Part shown: positions 25,735 through 35,092 of the stretch, piece by piece
How positions within the stretch are numbered: position 1 is the stretch's first letter
How the letters are laid out: the number at the start of each line of letters is the position of its first letter
From: Streptomyces peucetius
Lineage (GTDB): Bacteria > Actinomycetota > Actinomycetes > Streptomycetales > Streptomycetaceae
Length of the DNA: 64,000 nt
Reading direction: 5' to 3'
Assembly (NCBI RefSeq): GCF_025854275.1
Contig: NZ_CP107567.1
Location: 7,986,612-8,050,611 of the forward strand
Program-made: the position numbers and the translations under genes
The notes under the pieces: model-generated
Seen by the model: only the letters and a program-made list of their open reading frames with translations
Told to the model about the DNA's origin: nothing
Databases searched by the model: none

Positions 25735-27720
25735 ATGGAGGGGATCACTTTCGGTGTGCTCGGGCCAGTGGTCGCGTGGGATGCGGCCGGTGGCGTTCTC
25801 GGGCTGAAGGGGCCGCGGCACCGGGCGGTGCTCGCTCGGCTGATCACGGCGCGCCGACGGGTGGTTCCGGTCGCCCACCTCGTGGAGGACCTCTGGGACG
25901 AGCCCGGGCCGGGCGCCGTGGGCGCCGTCCAGACCTTCGTCGCCGCGCTGCGCCGTGTCCTGGAGCCGGACCGCCCGGCCCGGGCCCCGGCCCGTCTGCT
26001 GGTCACCGAGGGCCCCGGGTATGCGCTGCGGGCAGCACCGGATGCCGTGGACGCCTGGCGGTTCGAGGCGGCCGTCGGTGCCGCCGCGAAGCTGTCGCCC
26101 GCGCAGGCGCTGGAACAACTGCAGGCCGCGCTGGACATGTGGCGCGGCCCGGCCTACGCGGAGTTCGTCCAGGAGAACTGGGCACGCGGGGAGCGCTCCC
26201 GCCTGGCCGAGCTGCGGCTGCAAGCTGTGGAGCAGCAGGCGCAGGCCCGGCTGGCCCTCGGGCTGGCCGCCGAGGCGGTACCCGACCTGGATGCCCACCT
26301 GGCCGAGCATCCCTGGCGGGAGGAGGCCTGGCGGCTGCTGGCCCTGGCGCTCTACCGCACGGGCCGACAGGCGGATGCACTCGCGGTGCTGCGCCGGGCC
26401 CGGACCATACTGGCCGACGAGCTGGGCCTGGACCCCGGCCCGGAGCTGCGCCGACTGGAGACGGACGTCCTCACCCAGGACGCGCGCCTCGACCCACCGG
26501 ACGAACCGGCGACGGCGGCGGCCCGGCTGTGGACACGGGCGGCCGCGGCCTACGACCGCACGGTCGCCGCATACCCGCGGGCCCGGCTGGAGGCGACCGT
26601 CGGGCTCCTCCGCAATCTCGCGGTCACCGGAGGCGGCGGGCTGCAGTCAGCCCAGGAACACCGCCTGGCGACCATCACCGCGGCGGAAGAGCTCGGCGAC
26701 CCGGAGCTGACCGCCCGCGTGATCGGTGCCTACGACGTCCCGGCGATCTGGACCCGCAATGACAACCCGCAGCAGGCGCAGCAGATCGTCGCGGCCGCCG
26801 AGCGCACACTGGCCGCCTTGCCGCGCGGTGGCTCACACGAGGCGGCGCGCTGCCGCCTGCTGGCCACGGTCGCACTGGAGATGCGCGGCACCCGCTCCGC
26901 ACGCGGCCCGCAGGCCGCAGGCGAGGCGGAGGAGATCGCCCGGCGCCTGGACGATCCCACGCTGCTGGCGTTCGCCCTCAACGGGGCCTTCATGCAGTCC
27001 TGCACCCGGGCCGGGCTCGCGCCGAGACGGGACGCGATCGGCGCGGAGCTGGTCGCGCTGGCCGTCCGCCACGGTCTGGTGACCTTCGAAGTCCTCGGCC
27101 ACCTGATCCAAGTGCAGGCGCGCAGCGCGCTCGGCGACTTCCGGGCGGCCGACGAGCATGCCGCCGCCGCGGAACGTCTGGCCGAGCGCCACGAACGGCC
27201 GCTGGCGAGCGTCTTCACCCAGTGGTATCGGGCGCTGCGTCTGGCTGCTTCCGGGCAGACCGTACAGGCGGAGGCCGCGTACCGGGCGGCCTCCGCACAG
27301 CTGGACGGTGCCGGTATGCCCGGCGTCGAGCACGGCCTGCTGCCCCTCGCGCAGCTGTGCCTGCGCCTGGCCGGCGGCAGTACGTCGGCAGCGGCAGCAG
27401 CCGAACACGTCGACGCCGATGCGGACTGGGGCCCGTACCGCCCCTGGGCCGAGGTCTTCGTCCCGCTGCGCACCGGCCGCCGCGCCGAAGCCAGGGCGAT
27501 ACTGCGCGCCTTGCCGGAGCCGCCCGCGGACCTGATGTACGAGGCAATGTGCTGCCTGGAGACAGCAGTCGCACTGGAACTCGGCGACCGGGTCGCGCTG
27601 GAGCGACTCCACACCTGCCTGCTGCCGGCCGCGGGCGAACTCGCCGGTGCGGGCAGCGGCCTGATCACCCTCGGTCCTGTGGACGGGTGGCTCACCGCCA
27701 TCACCGATGCGCTCGACTGA
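25735..27720 (+). CDS. AfsR/SARP-type BTAD regulator
   Basis: A 661-residue protein with GGAGG 5 nt upstream of ATG 25735. Residues 1-~95 form an OmpR-like winged helix (FGVLGPVVAWDAAG, LKGPRHRAVLARLITARRRVVPVAHLVEDLWDE). Residues ~100-250 are the bacterial transcriptional activator domain (WREEAWRLLALALYRTGRQADALAVLRRARTILADELGLDPGPEL). The rest is helical, TPR-like, with no NB-ARC P-loop. It is divergent from the dehalogenase-like hydrolase, which it probably controls; this pairing of a BTAD regulator with a divergent alpha/beta hydrolase is common in Streptomyces. Confidence 0.88.
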   Translation: MEGITFGVLGPVVAWDAAGGVLGLKGPRHRAVLARLITARRRVVPVAHLVEDLWDEPGPGAVGAVQTFVAALRRVLEPDRPARAPARLLVTEGPGYALRAAPDAVDAWRFEAAVGAAAKLSPAQALEQLQAALDMWRGPAYAEFVQENWARGERSRLAELRLQAVEQQAQARLALGLAAEAVPDLDAHLAEHPWREEAWRLLALALYRTGRQADALAVLRRARTILADELGLDPGPELRRLETDVLTQDARLDPPDEPATAAARLWTRAAAAYDRTVAAYPRARLEATVGLLRNLAVTGGGGLQSAQEHRLATITAAEELGDPELTARVIGAYDVPAIWTRNDNPQQAQQIVAAAERTLAALPRGGSHEAARCRLLATVALEMRGTRSARGPQAAGEAEEIARRLDDPTLLAFALNGAFMQSCTRAGLAPRRDAIGAELVALAVRHGLVTFEVLGHLIQVQARSALGDFRAADEHAAAAERLAERHERPLASVFTQWYRALRLAASGQTVQAEAAYRAASAQLDGAGMPGVEHGLLPLAQLCLRLAGGSTSAAAAAEHVDADADWGPYRPWAEVFVPLRTGRRAEARAILRALPEPPADLMYEAMCCLETAVALELGDRVALERLHTCLLPAAGELAGAGSGLITLGPVDGWLTAITDALD

Positions 27721-27778
27721 CGTGCTCGCATGCGGGTCCGGCTGTGCGGCTCTCACCTGGCATGTGGTCGGACGTCAT

Positions 27779-27799
27779 GGCTGTGGTGCGCCCACAGCC
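27779..27799. terminator. Hairpin between convergent BTAD and VanZ genes
   Basis: GGCTGTGG (27779-27786) pairs with CCACAGCC (27792-27799) across a 5-nt loop, in the 132-bp gap between two convergent stops. Confidence 0.5.
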
Positions 27800-27852
27800 G
27801 ACGATCACCCACCCCGTCAGCCGACGTGAAATGCCTTTCTGGACGTCATCGG

Positions 27853-28464
27853 TCAGGATGCCGGCCCGGCGTGCCCGTGCCCGGTGGCGGGGATGCCGGC
27901 CGGGCGCGCGGAGGGCAGGGCGAGCTCCTGCACCAGCCCGGCCAGCGACCGCGCCCGGGCGACCCACCGCAGGGCGAGGAGGCCCAGGACCGTGCCGAGG
28001 GTGTTGGCGACGACGTCGTCGATGTCCACGGAGCGGCCGTTGCTGAACAGGATGTACGACAGCATCTGCGTCAGCTCGATGGCCAGGCTGATCCCGGCAC
28101 CGGTCAGAGCGGCCCGTCCTGGGGAGGACACGCGGACGGACATCAGGGGCAGCAGCGCCCCCAGCGGCAGCATCATGATCACATTGGGGACGAAGCTGAA
28201 GTCCGCGATGATCAGCGGCACCCACTGGACCATCTCGTACCAGGGGGTCTGGTTGGCGTACGTCCCGAACACCACGTGCAGCGGGAAGATTGTCAGCTGG
28301 AGGACCGCCGCCGCGTAGAGAGCGCCGCCCAGCCGCAGCAGCGCATGCCTGCCGGTCCAGCCGGGGCTGCCGGACCGGGCACGCAACAGAACCAGGACGG
28401 CGAAGAGGACCAGTGCGGGCACCAGCACCATGGCCGCGGAAACCGTGAAGTCGAGATTGACCAT
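27853..28464 (-). CDS. VanZ-family membrane protein
   Basis: A 203-residue protein with four to five hydrophobic segments. The VanZ pattern is clear: PLHVVFGTY, VPLIIADFSFVPNVIMMLPLGALLPL, and ISLAIELTQMLSYILFSNGRSVDIDDVVANTLGTVLG. VanZ-like proteins are membrane proteins, some of which raise tolerance to lipoglycopeptides; most have no known role. Start ATG 28464. It is divergent from a NarL-type sensor kinase with a 188-bp gap, so it may be a target of that two-component system. Confidence 0.87.
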   Translation of the reverse strand: MVNLDFTVSAAMVLVPALVLFAVLVLLRARSGSPGWTGRHALLRLGGALYAAAVLQLTIFPLHVVFGTYANQTPWYEMVQWVPLIIADFSFVPNVIMMLPLGALLPLMSVRVSSPGRAALTGAGISLAIELTQMLSYILFSNGRSVDIDDVVANTLGTVLGLLALRWVARARSLAGLVQELALPSARPAGIPATGHGHAGPAS

Positions 28465-28639
28465 GCGTGTGAACACTTCCCTGTCGTGACAGCCCGTTGC
28501 CGTCGTCTCGCCCCGAGTGTCACCGCCTCGCACACCCTCGCGGATCTTCCGCAGGACAGGTTCCGCTGCCGCCCGTTACGACTTTCGGCAGACAGCGACG
28601 ACCTACCGTGGACGGAGGCCGCACCCCGCACCGCCTTGT

Positions 28640-28645
28640 TAGGCT
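28640..28645 (+). promoter_or_regulatory. -10 box for a probable leaderless kinase mRNA
   Basis: TAGGCT, a common Streptomyces -10 sequence, ends 7 nt before the GTG at 28653. No ribosome-binding site precedes that GTG, so transcription probably starts at or next to it. Confidence 0.5.
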
Positions 28646-28652
28646 CGCCGGT

Positions 28653-29888
28653 GTGATCGTCCGCTGCAGCTCCTGGTCGCGCGTCCTGGCGTGGACGATC
28701 TCTCTGGCCCTACCGCTGGGCGCGCTTGGCCTGCTGGACCACCGGTGGGGTGCGTTCAGCGTCACGGGGTTCGGGGCTTTGCCGCTGGAGGCCGCGCTGC
28801 TCGCCGTGCTGGTGGCCCTCCTCGCCCCGCACCTGAAGGCGAACGTCCTGCCTGTCGCCGCCATGGCCGCTGCCCTTGCCTCGCTCGGCGTCGCTTCCGC
28901 GGTCCACGCCATGGACTCCTCGGACGGCGACCGCTTCACCGGTCTGGACGGGTATGCGTTCACCGAGTCCGTCGCGCTCGTCGTCGTGCTGGGCTTCGTC
29001 ACCTGGCGGGCCACGCCCGTCGCGGTGACGGTGACCGCCCCCGCGCTGCTCGCAGCGGTGGTGCTGCGCCCGCTGGCCAGCGGTGTGCGCGACACGGTCG
29101 TCGCCGTGTCCCTCTTCCTCGCGCTGATCGCCTTCGCAGTGGTGGGGGCAGGGCTGGCCGCCCGCCTCGTCGCCGCGGACCGGCGCCGCCGGGAAACCGC
29201 GCTCCAGCTGCGTCAGCGCACCGAATTCGCCCGGGACCTGCACGACTTCGTGGCCCACCATGTGACCGGCATCGTCGTGCTGGCGCAGGGCGCCGGTGCC
29301 GTCGCGGCGAAGAAGCCGGAACTCCTGCCGCCCGCGCTGGAGCGGATCGAGCAGGCGGGGACCGAGGCGCTGGAGTCGATGCACCGCATGGTCGGGATGC
29401 TGCGCGAGCCGGACGACAGGGTCGCCCCGCGGCCGGTCGCCGACCTCGAGGGTGCCGTACGCCGGCTGGTCGAGCGGTTCGAGCTGCCGGGTGCCCGGAC
29501 GGAGTTGGTCGAAGAGGGTGAGCCCGGCCCGCTGCCGGCAGAGGTCGCCACCACCGCGCACCACGTGGTGATGGAGGCCCTCACCAATGTCCGCAAGCAC
29601 GCCCGCCATTGCACCAGTGTCGAGGTCCGGCTGGCCCACACCGAGGACACCGTACGGATACGGGTGAGCAACGACGGCGGTCGGCGCCGGAGCACCGGCG
29701 GGCGCTTCGGCCTCAGAGGCCTGGAAGAACGCGTCGCGATGATCGGCGGCACGCTGCGCTCGGGCCCGGCCGCCCGGGGCCGCTGGCTGGTCGAGGCAGT
29801 CCTGCCGACCGGCACCGCACCTACGAATGCGTCCGGTCCCACGGCGCCCGGCCAGGGCCACGACCGGACACAGAGAGAGACCGTGTGA
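28653..29888 (+). CDS. NarL-type sensor histidine kinase
   Basis: A 411-residue kinase. The N-terminal half has about five or six membrane segments (residues ~10-175). It is followed by an HisKA_3 dimerisation helix with phospho-accepting His197 in EFARDLHDFVAHHVTGIV, and by an HATPase domain (VVMEALTNVRKHA, then GRFGLRGLEERVAMIGGTLRSGP). I chose GTG 28653, which is 7 nt after a TAGGCT -10 box; the longer frame to 28497 runs through the promoter. The stop overlaps the response-regulator start (GTGA, 29885-29888). The signal is unknown. The divergent VanZ gene hints at a cell-envelope cue. Confidence 0.92.
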   Translation: MIVRCSSWSRVLAWTISLALPLGALGLLDHRWGAFSVTGFGALPLEAALLAVLVALLAPHLKANVLPVAAMAAALASLGVASAVHAMDSSDGDRFTGLDGYAFTESVALVVVLGFVTWRATPVAVTVTAPALLAAVVLRPLASGVRDTVVAVSLFLALIAFAVVGAGLAARLVAADRRRRETALQLRQRTEFARDLHDFVAHHVTGIVVLAQGAGAVAAKKPELLPPALERIEQAGTEALESMHRMVGMLREPDDRVAPRPVADLEGAVRRLVERFELPGARTELVEEGEPGPLPAEVATTAHHVVMEALTNVRKHARHCTSVEVRLAHTEDTVRIRVSNDGGRRRSTGGRFGLRGLEERVAMIGGTLRSGPAARGRWLVEAVLPTGTAPTNASGPTAPGQGHDRTQRETV

Positions 29889-30538
29889 CCATTCGCGTGC
29901 TGCTCGCGGACGACCAGGCGATGGTCCGCACCGGTTTCGGCCTGATCCTCGCAGCGGAGGACGACATCGAGGTCGTCGCCGAGGCGGTGGACGGGGTCCA
30001 GGCCGTGGAACTCACTGCCCGCCACCGCCCGGACGTCGTGCTGATGGACATCCGGATGCCCCGGCTCGACGGCCTGGAAGCGCTGCGGCTGCTGCGGCGG
30101 CCGGGCGCGGCCGAGCCGCCGCAGGTGATCGTCGTGACGACGTTCCGCGACGAGGAGTACGTCCACCGTGCGCTGCTCGGTGGCGCCTGCGGTTTCCTGC
30201 TCAAGGACTCCGGCCCCGCCTTGCTGGTCGAGGCGGTGCGGGCCGCGGCGTCCGGGGAGGCGCTGATCAGTCCGGCCATCACGGTGTGGCTGCTGTGCCA
30301 TTTCCGTACGTCGGCGACCACCCCGGCGGCTGCTCCGGGGGCCGAGTTGTCTGCCCGGGAGACCGAGGTGGTCACGCTCGTCGCCAGGGGGCTGACCAAC
30401 GCCGAGGTGGCGGCGCGTCTCCACATCACCGTCGGCACGGTCAAGACGCATCTGACGCGGATCCAGAACAAGATCGAGGCGCGCAACCGAGTGGAGATCG
30501 CAGCCTGGGCGTGGGAGTCAGGCCTGATGAACAGCTGA
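29885..30538 (+). CDS. NarL/LuxR-type response regulator
   Basis: A 217-residue protein partnering the kinase upstream, with which it overlaps by 4 nt. The receiver domain has Asp55 in VVLMDIRMP as phosphorylation site, with VTTF and LLKD as the Thr and Lys switch residues. The C-terminal LuxR HTH is LSARETEVVTLVARGLTNAEVAARLHITVGTVKTHLTRIQNKI. The start is GTG 29885. Confidence 0.95.
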   Translation: MTIRVLLADDQAMVRTGFGLILAAEDDIEVVAEAVDGVQAVELTARHRPDVVLMDIRMPRLDGLEALRLLRRPGAAEPPQVIVVTTFRDEEYVHRALLGGACGFLLKDSGPALLVEAVRAAASGEALISPAITVWLLCHFRTSATTPAAAPGAELSARETEVVTLVARGLTNAEVAARLHITVGTVKTHLTRIQNKIEARNRVEIAAWAWESGLMNS

Positions 30539-30807
30539 TCCGCGACGCGGGACGCAGGCCGGTACCCCCTGCGGCGCGTGCTGCGCCGCCTCCGCCCCGG
30601 CCCAGCGGGCGAGTGCGTGCGGGAGGGCGACCAGACCGTGGGCCGGGGGCAGGGCGTCGCTGGTGCTCGCCCGGCGACGAACGCAAGCCGTCGCTGGACG
30701 TCGTGGTGAGCGCACCGTTCCCGGCGTTCGATCCGAGGAGCCGAGGGCATTGTGAGTGGCGCCCCTGGTGCGCCACACCCCCGGCAGTGCACCGACGACG
30801 GACACGG
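30539..30807. other. Gap between response regulator and PadR genes
   Basis: No gene or convincing hairpin seen. The PadR promoter begins at its right edge. Confidence 0.4.
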
Positions 30808-30838
30808 TTGACACTTCTATTCTCTCAGTGAATAGTTA
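30808..30838 (+). promoter_or_regulatory. Promoter and dyad operator of the PadR-ABC operon
   Basis: -35 TTGACA at 30808-30813 and a possible -10 TAGTTA at 30833-30838 are 19 bp apart. A dyad CTATTC (30817-30822) with GAATAG (30830-30835) and 7-bp centre covers the spacer and -10. The GTG start is 5 nt beyond the -10, so the transcript may be leaderless. The dyad suits autorepression by PadR. Confidence 0.55.
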
Positions 30839-30843
30839 CTGCC

Positions 30844-31380
30844 GTGTCCACTCCCCATCTCCTTCTCGGTCTGCTCACCCCCCGCGCCATGCACGGGTAC
30901 GAGTTGAAGCACGCCCACGACACGCACCTGCCGGGCGCCAAGCCGCTTCCCTTCGGGCAGGTGTACGCGACCCTCAAGCGCCTGGCCCGCGACGGCCTGG
31001 CCGCCGAGGCCGGGCACGACCGGGTGGGCGGCCCTGACCGCACCGCGTACGCGGTCACCGACCGCGGGCGGGAAGCGCTGGCCGCATGGATCTCGCGGAT
31101 CGAACCGCCGGCGCCCCACCTGTCGAACGAACTGCTGGCCAAGGTCGTGATCACCTTGCTGGTGGCGGACGAGGCGACGGCCCGCCGCCACCTCGCCGCA
31201 CAGCGGGCCGCCCACCTCGCACGGATGCGTGCACTCACAGCGGCGAAATCCTCCGGAACGCTGCCCATCACCCACGTTCTGGCCGCCGACTTGGCGATCG
31301 CCCACCTTGACGCGGATCTGCGGTGGATGCAGACCGCCGTGGACCGCGTCACCGACCTGCACCAGGAGGTGCACCAGTGA
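30844..31380 (+). CDS. PadR-family regulator of the downstream ABC exporter
   Basis: A 178-residue protein starting at GTG 30844. The winged helix begins at the extreme N-terminus (LLLGLLTPRAMHGYELKHAHDT...GQVYATLKRLARDGLAAEAGHD...TAYAVTDRGREALAAW). A helical C-terminal dimerisation domain follows. PadR proteins beside ABC exporters are usually repressors released by a drug or phenolic ligand. The stop overlaps the ABC ATPase start by 4 nt. Confidence 0.92.
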   Translation: MSTPHLLLGLLTPRAMHGYELKHAHDTHLPGAKPLPFGQVYATLKRLARDGLAAEAGHDRVGGPDRTAYAVTDRGREALAAWISRIEPPAPHLSNELLAKVVITLLVADEATARRHLAAQRAAHLARMRALTAAKSSGTLPITHVLAADLAIAHLDADLRWMQTAVDRVTDLHQEVHQ

Positions 31381-32096
31381 TCATCGAAGCCCGGGACGTG
31401 GTGAAGGCCTACGGGCCGACACAGGCTCTGCGCGGCATCTCGGTCGGCATAGGAGAGGGCGAGATCGTCGCCGTCACCGGGCCGAGCGGCTGCGGCAAGT
31501 CGACGCTGCTACACATCCTGGCGGGCATCCTGAGCCCGGACGCCGGCGCCGTCCGGTACCAGGGCAGGCGTGTCGACGAGTGGAGCGAGTCACAGCGCTC
31601 GGCCATGCGGCGTACGGACTTCGGGGTGCTGTTCCAGTTCGGACAGCTCGTCATGGAGCTGTCCGCGGCGGAGAACGTGGCGTTGCCGCTGCTGCTCGGC
31701 GGTGTCCGCCGGCGCCGTGCGGCGGGGACGGCACTCGAGTGGCTCGACCGGCTCGGGGTGGCCGAACTGGCGGACAGGCTGCCCGGTGAGATGTCCGGCG
31801 GGCAACAGCAGCGGGTGGCACTCGCCCGGGCCATGGTCACCGAGCCGAAAATCCTCTTCGCCGACGAGCCGACCGGCGCACTCGACACCCTCGCGAGCGA
31901 GGTCGTACTGCAGCACATGGTCCAGGCCGCCCAAACCCAACGCACCACCGTCGTGCTCGTCACGCACGACGCGACGGTCGCCGCGTACGCGGACCGGGAG
32001 ATCAGGCTGCGCGACGGAGCGGTGGAAGCCGGCGACTTCGCCCTGTTCGGTGCGGGCACAGCGCTTCCCGCCGGCACCGCGGAGACCTCCCGGTGA
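31377..32096 (+). CDS. ABC transporter ATP-binding protein (MacB/LolD type)
   Basis: A 239-residue ATPase starting at GTG 31377. Walker A GPSGCGKST at 35-43, the signature MSGGQQQRVALARAM, Walker [14 protein letters not shown] and the switch His in VLVTHD are all present. The LolD/MacB-like ADEPTGALD form goes with FtsX-type permeases, as encoded next. It overlaps its neighbours by 4 nt on each side, so PadR, ATPase and permease form one operon. Probably a drug or peptide exporter, or an envelope-stress transporter. Confidence 0.94.
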   Translation: MIIEARDVVKAYGPTQALRGISVGIGEGEIVAVTGPSGCGKSTLLHILAGILSPDAGAVRYQGRRVDEWSESQRSAMRRTDFGVLFQFGQLVMELSAAENVALPLLLGGVRRRRAAGTALEWLDRLGVAELADRLPGEMSGGQQQRVALARAMVTEPKILFADEPTGALDTLASEVVLQHMVQAAQTQRTTVVLVTHDATVAAYADREIRLRDGAVEAGDFALFGAGTALPAGTAETSR

Positions 32097-33637
32097 GCCC
32101 GCTCATCACGCTCCGGCTCGCTCTGGCCGGCGGCCGGGCGGATCGGACCCGCATCGCACTGACGGCGTTCGGCGCCGCACTCGGCACACTCACCCTGCTT
32201 GCCGCGGCAACGGTCCTCGCCGTGACCGAAACGCACGCGGCCATGTACACCAACGACCTGCTCAACGACGAAGGTCTGCGCCCGGGTGTCGCGTTCGGGA
32301 TGCTGCTGCTGACCATTCCGGTCCTGGCGTTCGTCGCGCAGTGCAGTCGGCTCGGCGCCCCCAGCAGGGAGCGCCGACTCGCGGCGATGCGGATGGCGGG
32401 AGCGACACCGCGCCAGGTGGTCCGGATAGCGGCGGCCGAGACCGCCCTCGCGTCCGCCTTCGGTGTCGCGACGGGCTACTGCGTGTACTTCCTCGGCCGT
32501 GCGCTGCTCGACGCACCCGGTGCCGACGGGCGCCGGCCCCTGCCGACGGACGTCCTGCCCGGACCCGCATTGATGACTGGCGTCGCTGCGGGTGTGCCGC
32601 TGTTCGTCACACTGCTGGCGGTGCTCACCTTGCGCCGCGTGACGCTCACCCCGCTCGGCGTGGTCCGCGGCATCTCGCGCGGCCGCCCGAGCAGGACACC
32701 GGGCGTGCTCATCCTCGCGGGTCTCGGAGCGTGCGCGCTCGTCGAACCGGTCCACCGGTACTTCACCGACCACCCGCGGAACGACGACGTGCCCCTGCTG
32801 GTCATCGGAGGACTGATCGCGGTCGGTGCCCTCACCGTCAGCGTCGGCGTCGTGTCGGGAACCGGCTGGATCGCGTACACCGTCGGCCGGGTGCTGCACC
32901 GTTTCGCCCGTCGTCCCGCCGCACTTCTGGCCGGCAGGCGGCTGATGGCCGACCCGTGGTCCGGCAGCCGCACCTTCTCCTCGATGCTGGTAGGGCTCAT
33001 CGCCGGATCCGCAGCCGCCGGACTCTCCGCACTGACCGTGGCAACGGTCGCGGCCCAGGAGGAGAACACGCGACGATTCGCACGGCTCCTCGGTGAACCG
33101 TACGACCCGTCCGGCACGGGCTTCTACGAGCGCGCGTACGCACTCGTGGGATACGCGGTTCTGGTGGCGATGGCGATCGCCGCCATGGGCCTGCTGGTGG
33201 CGCTCGTCGACGGTGTCGCGGCCAGAAGGCGCACGCTCGCCTCCCTCGTCGCCGCCGGCACCCAGCGGGGCGTCCTCGTCCGCGCACTCGGCTGGCAGGT
33301 CCTCACACCTGTCGTTCCCGCGGTCGCCCTGTCCGTGACCGTGGGCGCGCTGCTGCCGCGCTTCGCCGTACCGGACGCCCGCGAAGCAGCGCGGATGGAG
33401 GTGCACCGCTGCACACCGCTGCCGGGCGATCCAGCCGATGCCTGTCAGGACCCCGCCTACGAGCAGGCACACACCGTGCTGCTCACCGCGGAGAAGGTGC
33501 CGGTCACGGTAGACGTCCCCTGGGACCGGCTCGCCCTGCTCGCCGGGGGAGCCGTCACCGCCGCCGTCGCGATCACCCTCGTCGGTCTGCTCTTCCTCCG
33601 CTTGAACACGCGGGCCACGGAGCTGCGCGTGCAGTGA
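32093..33637 (+). CDS. FtsX-family ABC permease
   Basis: A 514-residue membrane protein beginning at GTG 32093. It has an N-terminal membrane helix, two FtsX-like three- to four-helix units (around 65-190 and 350-505), and an extracytoplasmic stretch with paired cysteines (VHRCTPLPGDPADACQDP, ~430-450). The cytoplasmic coupling segment reads RERRLAAMRMAGATPRQVVRI. It partners the upstream ATPase. It is distinct from the MacB-type permease at 40768. Confidence 0.9.
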   Translation: MSPLITLRLALAGGRADRTRIALTAFGAALGTLTLLAAATVLAVTETHAAMYTNDLLNDEGLRPGVAFGMLLLTIPVLAFVAQCSRLGAPSRERRLAAMRMAGATPRQVVRIAAAETALASAFGVATGYCVYFLGRALLDAPGADGRRPLPTDVLPGPALMTGVAAGVPLFVTLLAVLTLRRVTLTPLGVVRGISRGRPSRTPGVLILAGLGACALVEPVHRYFTDHPRNDDVPLLVIGGLIAVGALTVSVGVVSGTGWIAYTVGRVLHRFARRPAALLAGRRLMADPWSGSRTFSSMLVGLIAGSAAAGLSALTVATVAAQEENTRRFARLLGEPYDPSGTGFYERAYALVGYAVLVAMAIAAMGLLVALVDGVAARRRTLASLVAAGTQRGVLVRALGWQVLTPVVPAVALSVTVGALLPRFAVPDAREAARMEVHRCTPLPGDPADACQDPAYEQAHTVLLTAEKVPVTVDVPWDRLALLAGGAVTAAVAITLVGLLFLRLNTRATELRVQ

Positions 33638-33764
33638 GCCGAGTCGCGCATGCGGGGAACCGGCCATGAGGGGAAGACGTGGATCAGGGACCGGTGCTCC
33701 ACCGTGCCTGTGCCGGCCCGGACGTATGGCACGGGTCGCTTCACTTCCGTCGGTGTGACCGACT

Positions 33765-33869
33765 GGCGGAGAGCGCCTGCGCGAACAGCAGGAAGTCGGT
33801 GTTCTCGCGATCGGCGACCGTGACCGGGGGCTGACGCAGGCCGGCCCGCAGGTGCCCCTCGGCCACGGC
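33765..33869 (-). pseudogene. Detached ~105-bp fragment of a LAL regulator gene
   Basis: This stretch is almost identical to about 22250-22354 in the LAL gene, in the same orientation. It encodes EGHLRAGLRQPPVTVADRENTDFLLFAQALS. Similarity ends sharply on both sides. It is a stray piece left by duplication or recombination, not a gene. Confidence 0.85.
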
Positions 33870-33955
33870 ACCGACTCCGACGCGAACGACGTCGTCCTCC
33901 GGCAGAACGACAACGTCACGTGGAACCACGACAAGGATGCGGACCAAGCAGGCGG

Positions 33956-33993
33956 GCGGAGGACTGGCCATCGAATCGTGGACAGTCCTCCGC
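33956..33993. terminator. 11-bp-stem hairpin between convergent operons
   Basis: GCGGAGGACTG (33956-33966) pairs perfectly with CAGTCCTCCGC (33983-33993) across 16 nt, in the 640-bp gap between the ABC permease stop (33637) and the anti-sigma-like stop (34277). Apart from this hairpin and the LAL fragment I see nothing in that gap. Confidence 0.45.
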
Positions 33994-34276
33994 GCTGTGC
34001 TACGCACACAGAGTGTGGTGCTGCAGCCGCTCGGGGAGCCGGCCCCGGCACACACCCCACCGTCCGGCCCTGGCAGGTGGAACGGCGAACGAGCGTGCCG
34101 CTCCACCGTCACCGGGACGGAACCGGTGCCGTTGCCATCAGTGCGGCGCGCCGGCTTCACAGCGCCCTGCCCTCGGGCGCGCGGCAGCCCATCGGCGCGG
34201 GCCCACCCGTCGTGCAGCGGTGTGGTCGCGCCGGTCGAACCCATGGCCCTGCGCGGCACGAGCGGGGCGGCGCTCT

Positions 34277-35071
34277 TCAGCCCAGCAGCGAGGGGCCGTT
34301 GACCGTGCGGGTGGTGCCGTCGGCCAGGGTGAGGGTCAGCGTGCCGGTGAGCAGGCCTTCGGGGTTGCCGTCGGGCCACCAGGCGGTCCAGCGACCGTTC
34401 TGCACGGTGGCCTGCACCGTTTGGCCGGAGTCGCGCACGGTCACCTCCCTCACGTCCGCCCCGACCGCCCCGAGCGCGTAGTTGAACTGGCCGGAGTCGC
34501 TGCCACGGGCACCGAGGGTGTCCAGGGTGACGGCGTCGGCGGCGGCGCCGGCCGCCACCGTGTCGAGCGCCATCGACACGCCCGACCCGTCTGAACCGGC
34601 CAGGCAGTACGTCGTCTCACCGGCGCTCGTGACGACCATCGAAGCGACCGATCCGCGGATGTCCGCGTTCGAGATCTTGGCCGGTGCGCTGTCGTCCTGG
34701 CCCCCCTTCGCGGCGTCCAGGCACCACTTCTCGGCGGCGCCGCCGTTGCGTGAGGAGCTGTCAAGGCCCGCCGGGGTGGCGGTCCAGCTAGCCAGCTGCG
34801 CGGAGGACAGCGGCCCGGAGCTCTGCGAGCCGGGCAGGATGCCGGTGGCCGCCAGCACCGCCGCCGCGGCGGCCAGCCCCCCGGCCGCCGTGAACGCCAC
34901 ACGCCTCACCAGCGGACGACGGAAGGGCGCACCGGCCGTCCGCACCGGCCGCCCGGTGTCCTCCAGCACGGTGCGCAGCAGCTGCACCTTGCGGTCGAGT
35001 TCGGCCGCGGACAGCTCGGTGCGCGGCGCGGCGTCCAGGTCGACCAGGCGGGAGAGAAGGTCGTTGTTCAC
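34277..35071 (-). CDS. Membrane-anchored partner of an ECF sigma factor (putative anti-sigma)
   Basis: A 264-residue protein starting at GTG 35071 with GGAG upstream. The N-terminal ~55 residues are cytoplasmic and charged. One membrane helix follows (RRVAFTAAGGLAAAAAVLAATGIL, ~57-80), then a ~180-residue extracytoplasmic domain with two cysteines (KWCLDAA, TYCLAGS) and a beta-rich C-terminus. It starts 21 nt after the ECF sigma gene. This layout is that of membrane anti-sigma factors or sigma-associated membrane proteins. I do not see a classical zinc HxxxCxxC motif, so anti-sigma function is inferred from context. Confidence 0.7.
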   Translation of the reverse strand: MNNDLLSRLVDLDAAPRTELSAAELDRKVQLLRTVLEDTGRPVRTAGAPFRRPLVRRVAFTAAGGLAAAAAVLAATGILPGSQSSGPLSSAQLASWTATPAGLDSSSRNGGAAEKWCLDAAKGGQDDSAPAKISNADIRGSVASMVVTSAGETTYCLAGSDGSGVSMALDTVAAGAAADAVTLDTLGARGSDSGQFNYALGAVGADVREVTVRDSGQTVQATVQNGRWTAWWPDGNPEGLLTGTLTLTLADGTTRTVNGPSLLG

Positions 35072-35092
35072 CAGGGTCTCCTATCAGGGGGG

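Noticed and set aside
31409..34060. An 883-codon minus-strand frame across the PadR-ABC-FtsX operon
   Set aside because: Composition is Arg/Gly/Ser-rich with no fold and it opposes three recognisable genes.
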